Below are positions 54,666-63,840 of a DNA stretch of 64,000 nucleotides, piece after piece. The stretch comes from JBAVQS01 sp049694275. GTDB taxonomy: Bacteria; Chloroflexota; Anaerolineae; UBA4142; SHND01. The position numbers and the translations under genes are program-made. Where the stretch lies: positions 19,890 to 83,889 of the forward strand of contig JBAVQS010000198.1 of assembly GCA_049694275.1 (NCBI GenBank), given 5' to 3'. Numbering within the stretch: position 1 is the first letter of the stretch; each line of letters begins with the position of its first letter. The notes under the pieces are model-generated. The model saw only the letters and a program-made list of their open reading frames with translations. It searched no databases and had not been told where the DNA came from.

Positions 54666-55610
54666 TTACCTTTTTCGCGCGAGGATGGTGAATAGATCAC
54701 CGAAATTAACCGGGACCGGAAACGCTGCCAGATTGATCTGATTGGCAACCAGGCCTGCTGTGCGTGCGAGCAGCCGGCTATAGGGCTCAACCCGCGTGAG
54801 GAGATAGCCCAGTCGCAGGTAGCGTCCTTGATAAATCACTCGTTCGATGCGAAAACCAATCTGCTCCAACATCCGGCCGAGAGTCCGCGGCGAGAAATAA
54901 TAGAGATGCATCTCCATAAGCCATGGCCATCGTCCACCCATGACTCGGGCCAGCGGGCTTTCGATATCGATGGTATGGATGCCGACGACGCCGCCAGGCT
55001 TGAGCACCCGGTGCACGTGTCGCAAATCGGCCGCCGGGTCCGTGAGATGTTCAACTACATCCCATAAGGTAACGGCATCAAATGAATTGTCCGGAAGGCT
55101 TGCATTGGCGAGCGTTGCATTGATGACGTTCAGTTCGCGCTCTCGGGCGCGCGCCGCAGCCCAGGCAGACGGTTCGACTCCGGTCGCTTCCCACCCCCGC
55201 TCTTTGGCAATTTCAAGCATAACGCCGATATGGCATCCAACGTCAAGCAGGTGGTGAGGGGGCGGGGCTGTTACAAGCGCCTCCAGTGGGAGGAGGTTGC
55301 GGCGAAAAGTGAGAACTCGCCCTTCGCGCTCCTCGATATAGAGTGGGTCGTCAACCTGCGAATAGCTCTCGTCGATCGCCTGCGCGTCGAGGCGGGGATT
55401 GGCATAGACTAATCCACAATTGTTGCAGCGCACAATGGTTGGATGAACGCCATAGGTTGCCGTTGTGCATCTAAAGTGAGAGGCTTCGGGCCTAGCGTGG
55501 TCCGTCCCCAACGTGGAGGGATAGAGGATACGAACATTGCGTTCCCCACATAGGTTGCAAGCAACGTCTTCGGTGGTAGCGTTTGTCGTTAATGTTTGGG
55601 CTATGCTCAT
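54666..55610 (-). CDS. methyltransferase with N-terminal zinc-binding motif (Methyltransf_23-like)
   Basis: A 314-residue protein. The N-terminus has two cysteine pairs (CNLCG and CNNCG), typical of a sugar-C-methyltransferase-like zinc module. The SAM domain follows: HHLLDVGCHIGVMLEIA, ATGVEPS, and FDAVTLWDVVEHL then VHRVLKPGGVVGIHT. The ATG at 55610 is preferred over one at 55676. It starts the minus-strand group, close to the divergent rpoB promoter. C- or O-methylation of a glycan is inferred. Confidence 0.7.
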   Translation of the reverse strand: MSIAQTLTTNATTEDVACNLCGERNVRILYPSTLGTDHARPEASHFRCTTATYGVHPTIVRCNNCGLVYANPRLDAQAIDESYSQVDDPLYIEEREGRVLTFRRNLLPLEALVTAPPPHHLLDVGCHIGVMLEIAKERGWEATGVEPSAWAAARARERELNVINATLANASLPDNSFDAVTLWDVVEHLTDPAADLRHVHRVLKPGGVVGIHTIDIESPLARVMGGRWPWLMEMHLYYFSPRTLGRMLEQIGFRIERVIYQGRYLRLGYLLTRVEPYSRLLARTAGLVANQINLAAFPVPVNFGDLFTILARKR

Positions 55611-55684
55611 CTGATCTCTAAAGGATGATAATGGATCGAAGGCTTTTGCAATCGGCTGGATGGAGGTACGTCCCAAGTGAGCAT

Positions 55685-55713
55685 ATTTTAATGAAAATTA
55701 GGGATAATGCAAA
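55685..55713 (-). promoter_or_regulatory. divergent promoter for the minus-strand methyltransferase
   Basis: On the minus strand TTTGCA (complement of 55708-55713) and TAAAAT (complement of 55685-55690) are 17 bases apart. It abuts the rpoB promoter back to back. Confidence 0.5.
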
Positions 55714-55717
55714 CCAC

Positions 55718-55745
55718 TTGACAAGAGAAAAAGAAGGTATATAAT
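55718..55745 (+). promoter_or_regulatory. rpoB promoter
   Basis: TTGACA (55718-55723), 16 bases, TATAAT (55740-55745), perfect hexamers. Transcription would begin near 55752, giving a leader of about 450 bases. Confidence 0.75.
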
Positions 55746-55751
55746 AGAACA

Positions 55752-56201
55752 TTGCTTGTTACTAGAAAACCAGTATTGCGCGCACGGGCGGGGCGTGCAA
55801 CCTAGGCAGGGCGGGGAAACATCAACATCTTGAGGGGCCTGCAGTGGCGCGAGGGCGGCGCACGGCGGGCGTTGTTTGTTGTAGCCTGTTGAGATCCTCC
55901 AGCCGTTTCAAATGCCATTTGGAGAGGGAGTTCTTGCGAACTCCATGAGCGCGAATCAATTTGGTCTTTGCGTGCTTCTCCCATCTCTCCCCTTTGCGCA
56001 AAAAATCGATAAACCCACTCGCCGAAAGGTTTGACATTCATGTCGCCGATTAACTGTCATCTCGGCAGTGTCATTTTCAAAGAACGTCGGCTTGAATGTG
56101 CATATCGTCGTAAGTTGTTGCATTCTGCCGAACAGGATGACGCATTCGGGCAATGATCTCGCCCGAACCCGTGTGTGTCGATCCGACAAGGAGTATAACG
56201 A
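55752..56201 (+). other. long rpoB leader with stem-loops
   Basis: No gene is seen in this stretch. It holds GGAGTTC/GAACTCC with a four-base loop (55927-55944), and TTCGGGC/GCCCGAA (56145-56151 with 56161-56167) close to the ribosome-binding site. A second, weaker promoter-like pair (TTGACA 56031, TGTCAT 56055) is present. Post-transcriptional control is possible. Confidence 0.45.
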
Positions 56202-59200
56202 ATGACCCAATTGACTATTGCTCCGGCGGTAAACGGTCTCCGTGCGAATCAGAAATCCTATGCGCGTATCCCCGATGTGCACCAGATTCCAACCCTTATC
56301 CAGGTGCAGTTGGAGAGTTTCAAGTGGTTCAAGGATGAAGGTTTACGCGAGTTATTTGATGAAATCTCTCCGATCGAGTCGTTCAATAAAACGTACAGCC
56401 TCTATTTTCCGGGTACAACCGATATTGCAAAAAGACTGAATTTAAAGTTCCGATTTGGCGAGCCCAAGTACTCGGAGGCCGAGTGCCGCGAGATGGACAT
56501 GACCTTCGCTCGCCCGCTCTATGTCGAAGTCGCTTTGATCGGCGCGGAGCTCAAAGAGCCCATCGTGCAGGAAATCTATATGGGCGATTTCCCCGAGATG
56601 ACTCAGCATGGAACCTTTGTCGTTAACGGGGCTGAGCGTGTTGTGGTCAGTCAGCTCATTCGCTCACCGGGCGTCTATTTTACGGCTGACGAAGACCGGG
56701 CGACCGGTCGCACACTCACTGCGGCCAAGTTGATTCCTAATCGCGGCGCCTGGCTTGAATTTGAGACTAGCAAGCGTGACATCCTTTCCGTCAAGGTCGA
56801 TCGCAAGCGCAAAATCCCCGTGACGATGCTCCTGCGCGCCGTCGGCGTAGGCGAAGGCAATGACGAGGGCATCCTTGCCGTCTTTGCTGGTGTGGACAAC
56901 AACCCCGAGCATCAGTTTATTCGCACAACTCTGGAGCGTGAAACGCCGAAATTGCAAGGGGTAGATGACTCGCTCATCGAATTTTACAAAAAGCTGCGGC
57001 CGGGCGATCCCGCTACGCTGGACAACGCCAAGGCGTTCATGTCTCAGCTCTTGTTCATGCAACGTCGCTATGACCTGGGCAAGGTTGGGCGGCACAAGCT
57101 TAATCGCCGTTTGTACGGGACTGAGGTGCCGGTGGACCAGCTCCCGAAGGAACGCACCTTGCGTGCGGATGACCTGATCAAGGTTGTCGAGCACGTCATT
57201 CTCATCAACAATGGCTATGAGAGTGATGACGATATTGACCATCTGGGCAATCGCCGCGTCAAAACAGTGGGTGAGTTGATCCAAAATCATCTACGCATTG
57301 GTCTTCTGCGCTTGGAGCGCGTCGTTCGCGAGCGTATGAGCATCCGCGATCCAGAGCAGATGACGCCGCTCAATCTCATCAACATCCGCCCCGTTGTCGC
57401 GGCCATGCGCGAGTTCTTTGGCGGCTCACAATTGTCCCAGTTCATGCAGCAAACGAATCCATTGGATGAGTTGACGCACAAGCGGACCTTGTCGGCTCTT
57501 GGCCCTGGTGGTCTGCGGCGTGAGCGCGCCGGCTTTGATGTCCGGGATGTTCATGATTCGCACTATGGCCGTATCTGCCCGATTGAGACGCCGGAAGGCC
57601 CGAACATCGGTCTGATTGGCCGGCTCGCGACTTATGCTCAGATCAACGAGTTCGGTTTTATCGAGACGCCCTACCGGAAGGTGTTCCACACTGTCCTACA
57701 CAAAAAGGATAAGATGATTGGGCACACCCTCAGCGAGGATGTGGTTGTGCCGGATACTGAGAAGGTACTCGTACAAGCGGGCGAAGTGATCGATGAAAAG
57801 CTAGCGCAAAAACTGCTCGAGCACCTGCCGAAAGGCTATGATATCGAAGTGATTCCCTTCGCGTCGGACGAGATCGTCTATTTGCCGGCTGACGTCGAGG
57901 ACAAGCACACGATTGTCCAGGCGAATGCGACCTTGAATGAAAAGGGCGAATTTGTCGGTAAGCGCGTGTCGGTACGCCGCGCCGGCAAGTACATGAGCGA
58001 TGCCCCGGTGCATGCGGAATACATGGATGTCTCACCCAAGCAGATTGTCGGCATCTCGGCTGCGCTTATTCCTTTCCTCGAACATGACGATGCGAACCGG
58101 GCCTTGATGGGCTCAAACATGCAGCGCCAGGCCGTGCCACTTCTCAGACCTGAAGCGCCGGTGGTTGGCACAGGTATGGAGCTCCAGGCTGCTCTTGATT
58201 CGGGCCAGGTTGTAGTTGCCGAGGATGATGGTGAAGTGCTGAACTCGACCTCCAAGGAGATTGTCGTCAAGCACGGCCGCCGCACAGTCACCTATACCCT
58301 GCGCAAGTATAATCGCTCCAACCAATCAACCTGCATTGATCAGCGCCCAATTGTGACCCGTAGCATGAAGGTAAAAAAGGGCCAGGTCATTGCAGATTCG
58401 AACTCGACTGAAGAGGGCCAGCTTGCGCTTGGCCAGAACGTGGTGGTGGCGTTCATGAGTTGGGAGGGCGGCAACTATGAAGATGCCATTCTGATCAGCG
58501 AAAAGACCGCGCGCGAGGACAAATTCTCGAGCATTCATATTGAAAAGCATGAGATTGAGGCGCGTGATACCAAGTTGGGGCCGGAAGAAATCACGCGCGA
58601 CATTCCGAATGTCGGCGAAGATGTTCTCAAAGACCTGGATGAAGAAGGAATCATCCGTATTGGCGCAGAAGTAGGACCCGGCGACATCCTCGTAGGCAAG
58701 ATTACCCCGAAGGGTGAAACGGATCTGACTCCGGAAGAAAAGCTCTTGCGCGCGATCTTTGGCGAAAAGGCGCGCGAGGTGAAGGACTCGTCTCTGCGCT
58801 TACCGCATGGCGAACGCGGCAAGGTTGTGGATGTCCGTGTTTTTACCCGTGACCAGCACAGTGAACTACCGGCGGGCGTAGACAAGCTCGTGCGCGTCTC
58901 AGTCGCGCAGCAGCGCAAGATTACGGAAGGCGACAAGATGGCGGGGCGCCATGGCAATAAAGGGGTCGTCTCCAAGGTGGTCCCGATTGAAGACATGCCC
59001 TACCTGGAAGATGGAACGCCTGTCGACATCATCCTGAATCCGCTAGGCGTGCCGGCTCGTATGAACATCGGTCAGATTCTCGAGACCCACCTCGGGTGGG
59101 CAGCCGACAAGCTTGGCTTTAAGGTTGTCACGCCCGTCTTTGACGGCGCGAACGAAAGTGAGATTGCCGCTGAATTGGCGCGCGCGTGGCTCATGGATAA

Positions 59201-60185
59201 AGCCTGGAATGAGATGATGACGCGAGCCTGGAAGTGGCTGCGCGAGCAGGACACCGTCGAGGAGGAATTGCAGGACGACAGTGAAGCCCTGCTCCTTTAT
59301 CTCCAGGAGGTTCTGGAAGGCGCCGATCGCCGTCGCTTGCTAGGTGATCGGGTGTATGCTCGACGCGAAGCCTTGCGTGCTTGGCTTCAAGAAAAGGGTT
59401 ATCACCCGGATGAAATGCTAATGTTCGAGGATGCGAGAGTGCTGGTCGAAGAGCGCGCCGCGCGTGACTCCATCTCCAGGTCGGCATGCTACCGGCTCTG
59501 GCTCCAGGAGCGCGATATCGAAATGCCCGCCAACGCAAGCGAGGTCGAGCTCTATGGGCGCGCCGAACAGTTGAGCAAAGAGCTCAAACAACCACTGCCA
59601 ACTTCCGGCAAAGTGGTTCTTTATGATGGCAAGACTGGCCTGTCCTATGACCAACCAGTGACGGTAGGTATCATCTATATGATGAAGCTGGCCCACTTGG
59701 TTGAAGACAAGGTCCATGCTCGGTCGACAGGCCCATACTCCTTGGTTACCCAGCAACCGTTGGGGGGCAAGGCTCAGTTCGGCGGTCAGCGCTTTGGAGA
59801 GATGGAGGTGTGGGCGCTAGAAGCTTATGGCGCGGCGCATACCCTTCAGGAAATGCTGACAGTCAAGTCCGATGATGTGACTGGTCGTGTCAAGACCTAC
59901 GAGGCCATCGTCAAAGGTGAAGAAATTTTGGAACCCGGTGTCCCGGAATCCTTCCGGGTTTTGGTTAAGGAACTCCAGTCGCTCGGGCTTGCGGTCGAAG
60001 TTTACAGTGACGATGGTGAAAAGATGACCTTTGGCAAAGAAGACACTGAAGAAAAAACACCGCATCTGGCGTTTGGTCTCCTGCGTGATGAAATGACAGA
60101 GCCCAAATTCGGAGCGCAAGCCCTGCGTGGTGGTGGCGGTGACGGCAAGGTGCGCCGTGAGCGTTCCCGCCGTGGTGAAGGATAA
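56202..60185 (+). CDS. rpoB: RNA polymerase beta subunit
   Basis: A 1327-residue beta subunit. It includes GTFVVNGAERVVVSQLIRSPG, the rifampicin region (SQLSQFMQQTNPLDELTHKR), HYGRICPIETPEGPNIGL, KMAGRHGNKGVVSK and GGKAQFGGQRFGEMEVWALEA. Relative to E. coli D516 and R529, it has Q416 and T429. About 100 extra charged, helical residues lie near 1000-1110, after TPVFDGANESE and before GKVVLYDGKTG. AAGGAG precedes the ATG. It is followed by rpsL, not rpoC; neither rplJ nor rplL precedes it. Confidence 0.97.
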   Translation: MTQLTIAPAVNGLRANQKSYARIPDVHQIPTLIQVQLESFKWFKDEGLRELFDEISPIESFNKTYSLYFPGTTDIAKRLNLKFRFGEPKYSEAECREMDMTFARPLYVEVALIGAELKEPIVQEIYMGDFPEMTQHGTFVVNGAERVVVSQLIRSPGVYFTADEDRATGRTLTAAKLIPNRGAWLEFETSKRDILSVKVDRKRKIPVTMLLRAVGVGEGNDEGILAVFAGVDNNPEHQFIRTTLERETPKLQGVDDSLIEFYKKLRPGDPATLDNAKAFMSQLLFMQRRYDLGKVGRHKLNRRLYGTEVPVDQLPKERTLRADDLIKVVEHVILINNGYESDDDIDHLGNRRVKTVGELIQNHLRIGLLRLERVVRERMSIRDPEQMTPLNLINIRPVVAAMREFFGGSQLSQFMQQTNPLDELTHKRTLSALGPGGLRRERAGFDVRDVHDSHYGRICPIETPEGPNIGLIGRLATYAQINEFGFIETPYRKVFHTVLHKKDKMIGHTLSEDVVVPDTEKVLVQAGEVIDEKLAQKLLEHLPKGYDIEVIPFASDEIVYLPADVEDKHTIVQANATLNEKGEFVGKRVSVRRAGKYMSDAPVHAEYMDVSPKQIVGISAALIPFLEHDDANRALMGSNMQRQAVPLLRPEAPVVGTGMELQAALDSGQVVVAEDDGEVLNSTSKEIVVKHGRRTVTYTLRKYNRSNQSTCIDQRPIVTRSMKVKKGQVIADSNSTEEGQLALGQNVVVAFMSWEGGNYEDAILISEKTAREDKFSSIHIEKHEIEARDTKLGPEEITRDIPNVGEDVLKDLDEEGIIRIGAEVGPGDILVGKITPKGETDLTPEEKLLRAIFGEKAREVKDSSLRLPHGERGKVVDVRVFTRDQHSELPAGVDKLVRVSVAQQRKITEGDKMAGRHGNKGVVSKVVPIEDMPYLEDGTPVDIILNPLGVPARMNIGQILETHLGWAADKLGFKVVTPVFDGANESEIAAELARAWLMDKAWNEMMTRAWKWLREQDTVEEELQDDSEALLLYLQEVLEGADRRRLLGDRVYARREALRAWLQEKGYHPDEMLMFEDARVLVEERAARDSISRSACYRLWLQERDIEMPANASEVELYGRAEQLSKELKQPLPTSGKVVLYDGKTGLSYDQPVTVGIIYMMKLAHLVEDKVHARSTGPYSLVTQQPLGGKAQFGGQRFGEMEVWALEAYGAAHTLQEMLTVKSDDVTGRVKTYEAIVKGEEILEPGVPESFRVLVKELQSLGLAVEVYSDDGEKMTFGKEDTEEKTPHLAFGLLRDEMTEPKFGAQALRGGGGDGKVRRERSRRGEG

Positions 60186-60253
60186 AGCTTTCCCCATTGG
60201 CCGTTCTCCTTCTGGAGTGAAAGGGAATGGATAAATAGGGTAAAGTGCGCGAT

Positions 60254-60282
60254 TTGACAGAAGACAGGCTTCTGCGTATAAT
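60254..60282 (+). promoter_or_regulatory. promoter of the str operon (rpsL-rpsG-fusA-tuf)
   Basis: TTGACA (60254-60259), 17 bases, TATAAT (60277-60282): a perfect consensus, placed between rpoB and rpsL. The str genes thus have their own start. Confidence 0.8.
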
Positions 60283-60288
60283 CGCCGT

Positions 60289-60612
60289 TCGTGGGTCGTG
60301 ACGGGCAAGTTATTTTCGCCGTCTTTCAACGAGCGACCCATGCAAATTGACTGTTTCTAAATACTTGCACCACTGACTGTTGTCCACAATCGAATGTGGA
60401 AACGCAGTCGAAGAATGCGAGGAGCTGGATCGCTTACCACCGCCGCGCGGTGTGTATTGGTTCATCGGTGACAGTCAACGGTCCGCCTTTAGGACGGGTG
60501 TTGTACGCCCTTCTGATATTCTGCGGAAGGGCGTATGTTTGTCCCGTGAGGGTAGGTAACCGGGGCCCTGAGATGCCCCTGGTTTTTCAAGGTCAACCAA
60601 AAGGAACGATTA
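60289..60612 (+). other. structured str-operon leader
   Basis: About 320 bases without a gene. TGGGTCG/CGACCCA (60292-60298 with 60334-60340) encloses GACGG/CCGTC. A perfect ten-pair stem TACGCCCTTC/GAAGGGCGTA spans 60504-60535. AACCGGGGC (60558-60566) pairs with GCCCCTGGTT (60575-60584, one bulge) followed by TTT, terminator-like, 28 bases before rpsL. A leader attenuator or ribosomal-protein control element is plausible. Confidence 0.5.
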
Positions 60613-61047
60613 ATGCCAACCATCAATCAATTGGTTCGCAAAGGCCGCAAGCGCCAACTGAAAAAGACCAAGGCGCCCGCGCTACGCTATACGCTCAATT
60701 TGCTCAAGAACAAGCGTGAAACTGGAGCAGGCTCACCCTTCAAGCGTGGTGTTTGTACCCAGGTGCGTACCATGACGCCGAAAAAGCCTAACTCGGCTCT
60801 GCGCAAAATCGCGCGCGTTCGCTTGACCAATGGCATCGAAGTCACGGCTTATATCCCGGGTGAAAGCCATACATTGCAGGAACACTCGGTGGTGCTAATT
60901 CGTGGTGGGCGTGTCAAAGATCTGCCTGGCGTGCGTTATCATATCGTGCGTGGGGCTCTCGATACCACCGGTGTGGAAAAACGCCGCAAGGCGCGCAGTA
61001 AATATGGCGCCAAGCGGCCTAAAAAGACCACAGAAGCTGCCAGTTGA
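60613..61047 (+). CDS. rpsL: 30S ribosomal protein S12
   Basis: A 144-residue protein of the decoding centre. It has PTINQLVRKGR, MTPKKPNSALRKIARVRLTNG and GGRVKDLPGVRYHIVRGALD. The lysines where streptomycin-resistance changes arise are unchanged. It carries the insertion between PAL and the FKRGVC segment seen in Gram-positive-type S12. It opens the str operon. Confidence 0.97.
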   Translation: MPTINQLVRKGRKRQLKKTKAPALRYTLNLLKNKRETGAGSPFKRGVCTQVRTMTPKKPNSALRKIARVRLTNGIEVTAYIPGESHTLQEHSVVLIRGGRVKDLPGVRYHIVRGALDTTGVEKRRKARSKYGAKRPKKTTEAAS

Positions 61048-61079
61048 TCCAGGCCGTCCAGATTTGGAGAGATTGAATT

Positions 61080-61550
61080 ATGCCAAGACGAGCACGCGCC
61101 GAAAAGCGGATCCCGCGCGCGGATTCAAAATACAATAGCCGCACTATCGGTCGTTTTATTAACAAGATCATGCAGCGCGGCAAAAAGATGGTTTCGGAAC
61201 GTTTGGTTTATGATGCGTTCGAGATCATCCAGGAAAAAACCAAAAAGAGCCCAACGGAAATTTTTGAGCAGGCGATCAAGAATGCCGGCCCGACGGTTGA
61301 GGTGCGGCCGCGTCGCGTTGGCGGCGCCACGTTGCAGGTCCCGGTCGAGGTTCCGAGTGATCGGCGCCAGGCGCTGGCGATGCGCTGGATTTTGGCGGCA
61401 GCCAAAGCCCGCGGCGGCAAGACCTTTTCCGAAAAGCTCGCCGCTGAATTGATGGACTGCGCCGCCGGCCAGGGTGCGACCATCAAAAAGAAGGACGAGA
61501 CGCACAAGATGGCCGAAGCGAACAGGGCGTTTGCTCACTATCGCTGGTAA
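61080..61550 (+). CDS. rpsG: 30S ribosomal protein S7
   Basis: A 156-residue protein that nucleates the 30S head. It has MPRRARAEKRIPRADSKY, NKIMQRGKKMVSERLVYDAF, and VGGATLQVPVEVPSDRRQALAMRW, ending AHYRW. GGAGAG precedes the ATG. S7 represses the str operon in other bacteria. Confidence 0.97.
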   Translation: MPRRARAEKRIPRADSKYNSRTIGRFINKIMQRGKKMVSERLVYDAFEIIQEKTKKSPTEIFEQAIKNAGPTVEVRPRRVGGATLQVPVEVPSDRRQALAMRWILAAAKARGGKTFSEKLAAELMDCAAGQGATIKKKDETHKMAEANRAFAHYRW

Positions 61551-61616
61551 AACGAAGCTTAGATTGCATTGGACCGGCGTTGCGTCGCTCTAGGTAAAAA
61601 AGATTGATTTAGAAAC

Positions 61617-63710
61617 ATGCCAAGACCAGCACCCATCGAACGTGTCAGGAATATCGGAGTCATTGCCCATATCGATGCGGGCAAGACGACGGTTTCTGAA
61701 CGAATTTTATACTACACGGGCAAGACGTACAAGATTGGCGAAGTCCATGAAGGTACTGCCGTCATGGATTGGATGGAGCAAGAGCGCGAGCGGGGTATCA
61801 CCATCACCTCGGCTGCAACCACGACCTTTTGGCGCGACCATCAGATCAACCTGATTGATACGCCAGGCCACATTGACTTTACTGCTGAAGTCCAGCGCAG
61901 CTTGCGCGTGCTCGACGGCGGCATTGTCATCTTTGACGCGGTCGCGGGTGTCCAGCCTCAATCCGAAACCGTATGGCGTCAGGCCGATCGCTTTAGTGTG
62001 CCACGCGTTGCCTTTGTAAACAAGATGGACCGTGTCGGCGCGAATTTCCAGCGTACGATCGATATGATCGTTGATCGGCTCAAAGCCCATCCCGTCGCGA
62101 TTCAGATTCCCATCGGCGCCGAATCTGGCTTTCAAGGACATATCGATCTCATCACGAACGAGGCGATTGTCTATACGGATGAACTGGGAACGCAGCACGA
62201 ATCGCGCTCGGTCCCGGCAGCCATGAAGGACGAGGTGGCGCACGCCCGTGATACCATGATCGCCGCAATTGCGGATACGGATGAGGCGCTGGGCGAAAAG
62301 TATCTCCTCGCCGAAGAGATTGGAGTGGATGAACTGCAGGCCGCGCTCCGTAGGGCGACGATTTCCGGCAAAATTGTCCCGGTCGTCTGTGGCGCAGCGC
62401 TCCGCAATAAAGGTGTGCAGTCGGTCCTTGATGCAGTCGTGGATTATCTTCCCTCCCCGATCGATATCCGGCCAGTTACAGGGTTGTCGATGGGCGATGG
62501 CGTCGAATTGACCCGTAGCGCGGACGAGAACCAGCCGCTTTCGGCGCTGGCTTTCAAGATCGTGACTGATCCGTATGTGGGGCGTCTTGCCTATATCCGC
62601 GTTTACTCTGGTAAACTGGCGACCGGCACGACTGTCCTGAACACGACCAAGAACCAGCGCGAGCGTATCGGTCGTCTCTTGCGGATGCACGCCAACTCGC
62701 GCGAAGAGATTGAAGAGATCCATGCTGGCGATATTGCCGCTGTCGTCGGTCCCAAGAACACCTTTACCGGCGATACGCTGAGCGATCCTTCCAGGCCGAT
62801 CATCCTTGAAGCGATCAAGTTCCCCGAACCGGTTATCCACGTTGCAATCGAGCCCAAGACCAAAGCCGATCAGGAAAAGATGGGCGAGGCGCTCCGCCGC
62901 TTGGCCGAAGAAGATCCGACCTTCCGTGTGCGCACCGATGAAGAGACAGGGCAGACGCTCATTGCAGGCATGGGTGAGTTGCACCTTGACGTGTTGGTCG
63001 ATCGTATGATGCGTGAGTTCCGCGTCGGTGCAAATGTCGGCCGGCCGCAGGTCGCGTATCGTGAAACCGTCACGAAATCGGCCAAAGCAGAGGGACGGTT
63101 TGTTCGCCAGACAGGCGGCAAGGGGCAATACGGCGATTGCTGGATCGAGATTGAGCCGCTCGCGCCTGGCAAGGGCTTTGAATTCGTCAATGCCATCAGA
63201 GGCGGTTCGGTTCCGAGTGAATACATCCCGGCCATCGAAAAGGGTGTGCGTGAGGCGCTCGATTCCGGCGTTGTCGCAGGTTATCCGGTTGTCGACCTCC
63301 GCGCGCGGCTAGTGGATGGTTCTTATCATGAAGTAGACTCGAGCGAAATGGCTTTCAAGATCGCTGGCTCGATGGCCTTCAAGGCCGCTTTTCAAAAGGG
63401 CAGCCCGGTTCTGTTAGAGCCAATCATGCGTGTCGAAGTGACAATCCCCGAGAACTTTATGGGCGATGTCATTGGCGATCTTTCTTCTCGGCGCGCTCGG
63501 GTTGAAGGGATGGACCCGCACGCGGGTGGCACAACTGCGGTTAAAGCTTTTGTTCCCCTGGCGAGTATGTTCGGTTATGCAACTGATCTGCGCTCGGCAA
63601 CACAGGGCCGGGGCACGTTTACGATGGAATTTGATCATTACGAACAAATTCCGCAAAACATCGCCGAAGGGATTATCGGCGGCAAGGAAAAGGTTGCAGC
63701 AAGACGGTAG
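61617..63710 (+). CDS. fusA: elongation factor G
   Basis: A 697-residue GTPase of usual length. It has GVIAHIDAGKTT (P-loop), RGITITSAATTTFW, DTPGHIDF, VNKMDRVGAN, and the later MGELHLDVLVDRM of domain III and GRGTFTMEFDHYEQIP at the C-terminus. It moves tRNAs during translation. No strong ribosome-binding site is seen before the ATG, so translation may be coupled to rpsG. Confidence 0.97.
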   Translation: MPRPAPIERVRNIGVIAHIDAGKTTVSERILYYTGKTYKIGEVHEGTAVMDWMEQERERGITITSAATTTFWRDHQINLIDTPGHIDFTAEVQRSLRVLDGGIVIFDAVAGVQPQSETVWRQADRFSVPRVAFVNKMDRVGANFQRTIDMIVDRLKAHPVAIQIPIGAESGFQGHIDLITNEAIVYTDELGTQHESRSVPAAMKDEVAHARDTMIAAIADTDEALGEKYLLAEEIGVDELQAALRRATISGKIVPVVCGAALRNKGVQSVLDAVVDYLPSPIDIRPVTGLSMGDGVELTRSADENQPLSALAFKIVTDPYVGRLAYIRVYSGKLATGTTVLNTTKNQRERIGRLLRMHANSREEIEEIHAGDIAAVVGPKNTFTGDTLSDPSRPIILEAIKFPEPVIHVAIEPKTKADQEKMGEALRRLAEEDPTFRVRTDEETGQTLIAGMGELHLDVLVDRMMREFRVGANVGRPQVAYRETVTKSAKAEGRFVRQTGGKGQYGDCWIEIEPLAPGKGFEFVNAIRGGSVPSEYIPAIEKGVREALDSGVVAGYPVVDLRARLVDGSYHEVDSSEMAFKIAGSMAFKAAFQKGSPVLLEPIMRVEVTIPENFMGDVIGDLSSRRARVEGMDPHAGGTTAVKAFVPLASMFGYATDLRSATQGRGTFTMEFDHYEQIPQNIAEGIIGGKEKVAARR

Positions 63711-63750
63711 GTTGATTGCAGATCGTCCGAAAGGATGGCCGTTGGGCCAC

Positions 63751-63820
63751 AGATTTTAAATTCCAGATTGATATCATCTATCTTTTAAATCTGGAATCCA
63801 CAATCAGAGATCTGAAATTA
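63751..63820. repeat. degenerate CTGGAAT/ATCTGAAAT repeat between fusA and tuf
   Basis: ATTCCAGATT (63760-63769) and AATCTGGAAT (63788-63797) are exact inverse copies, flanked by further variants (CAGATTTTAAA, GATCTGAAATTATC). The stretch is A+T-rich and noncoding. Confidence 0.5.
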
Positions 63821-63840
63821 TCTAAGGGAGTTATTATCCT

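Noticed and set aside
56031..56060. Second rpoB promoter (TTGACA with TGTCAT)
   Set aside because: Weak -10 and 18-base spacing; much poorer than the promoter at 55718.
60613..61047. Insertion in ribosomal protein S12 between PAL and FKRGVC as a novelty
   Set aside because: Gram-positive S12 proteins such as that of Bacillus have an insertion at the same place.
61707..63128. Long minus-strand reading frame (473 codons) inside fusA
   Set aside because: Its codons mirror the strongly conserved fusA frame; no recognisable motif or ribosome-binding site.
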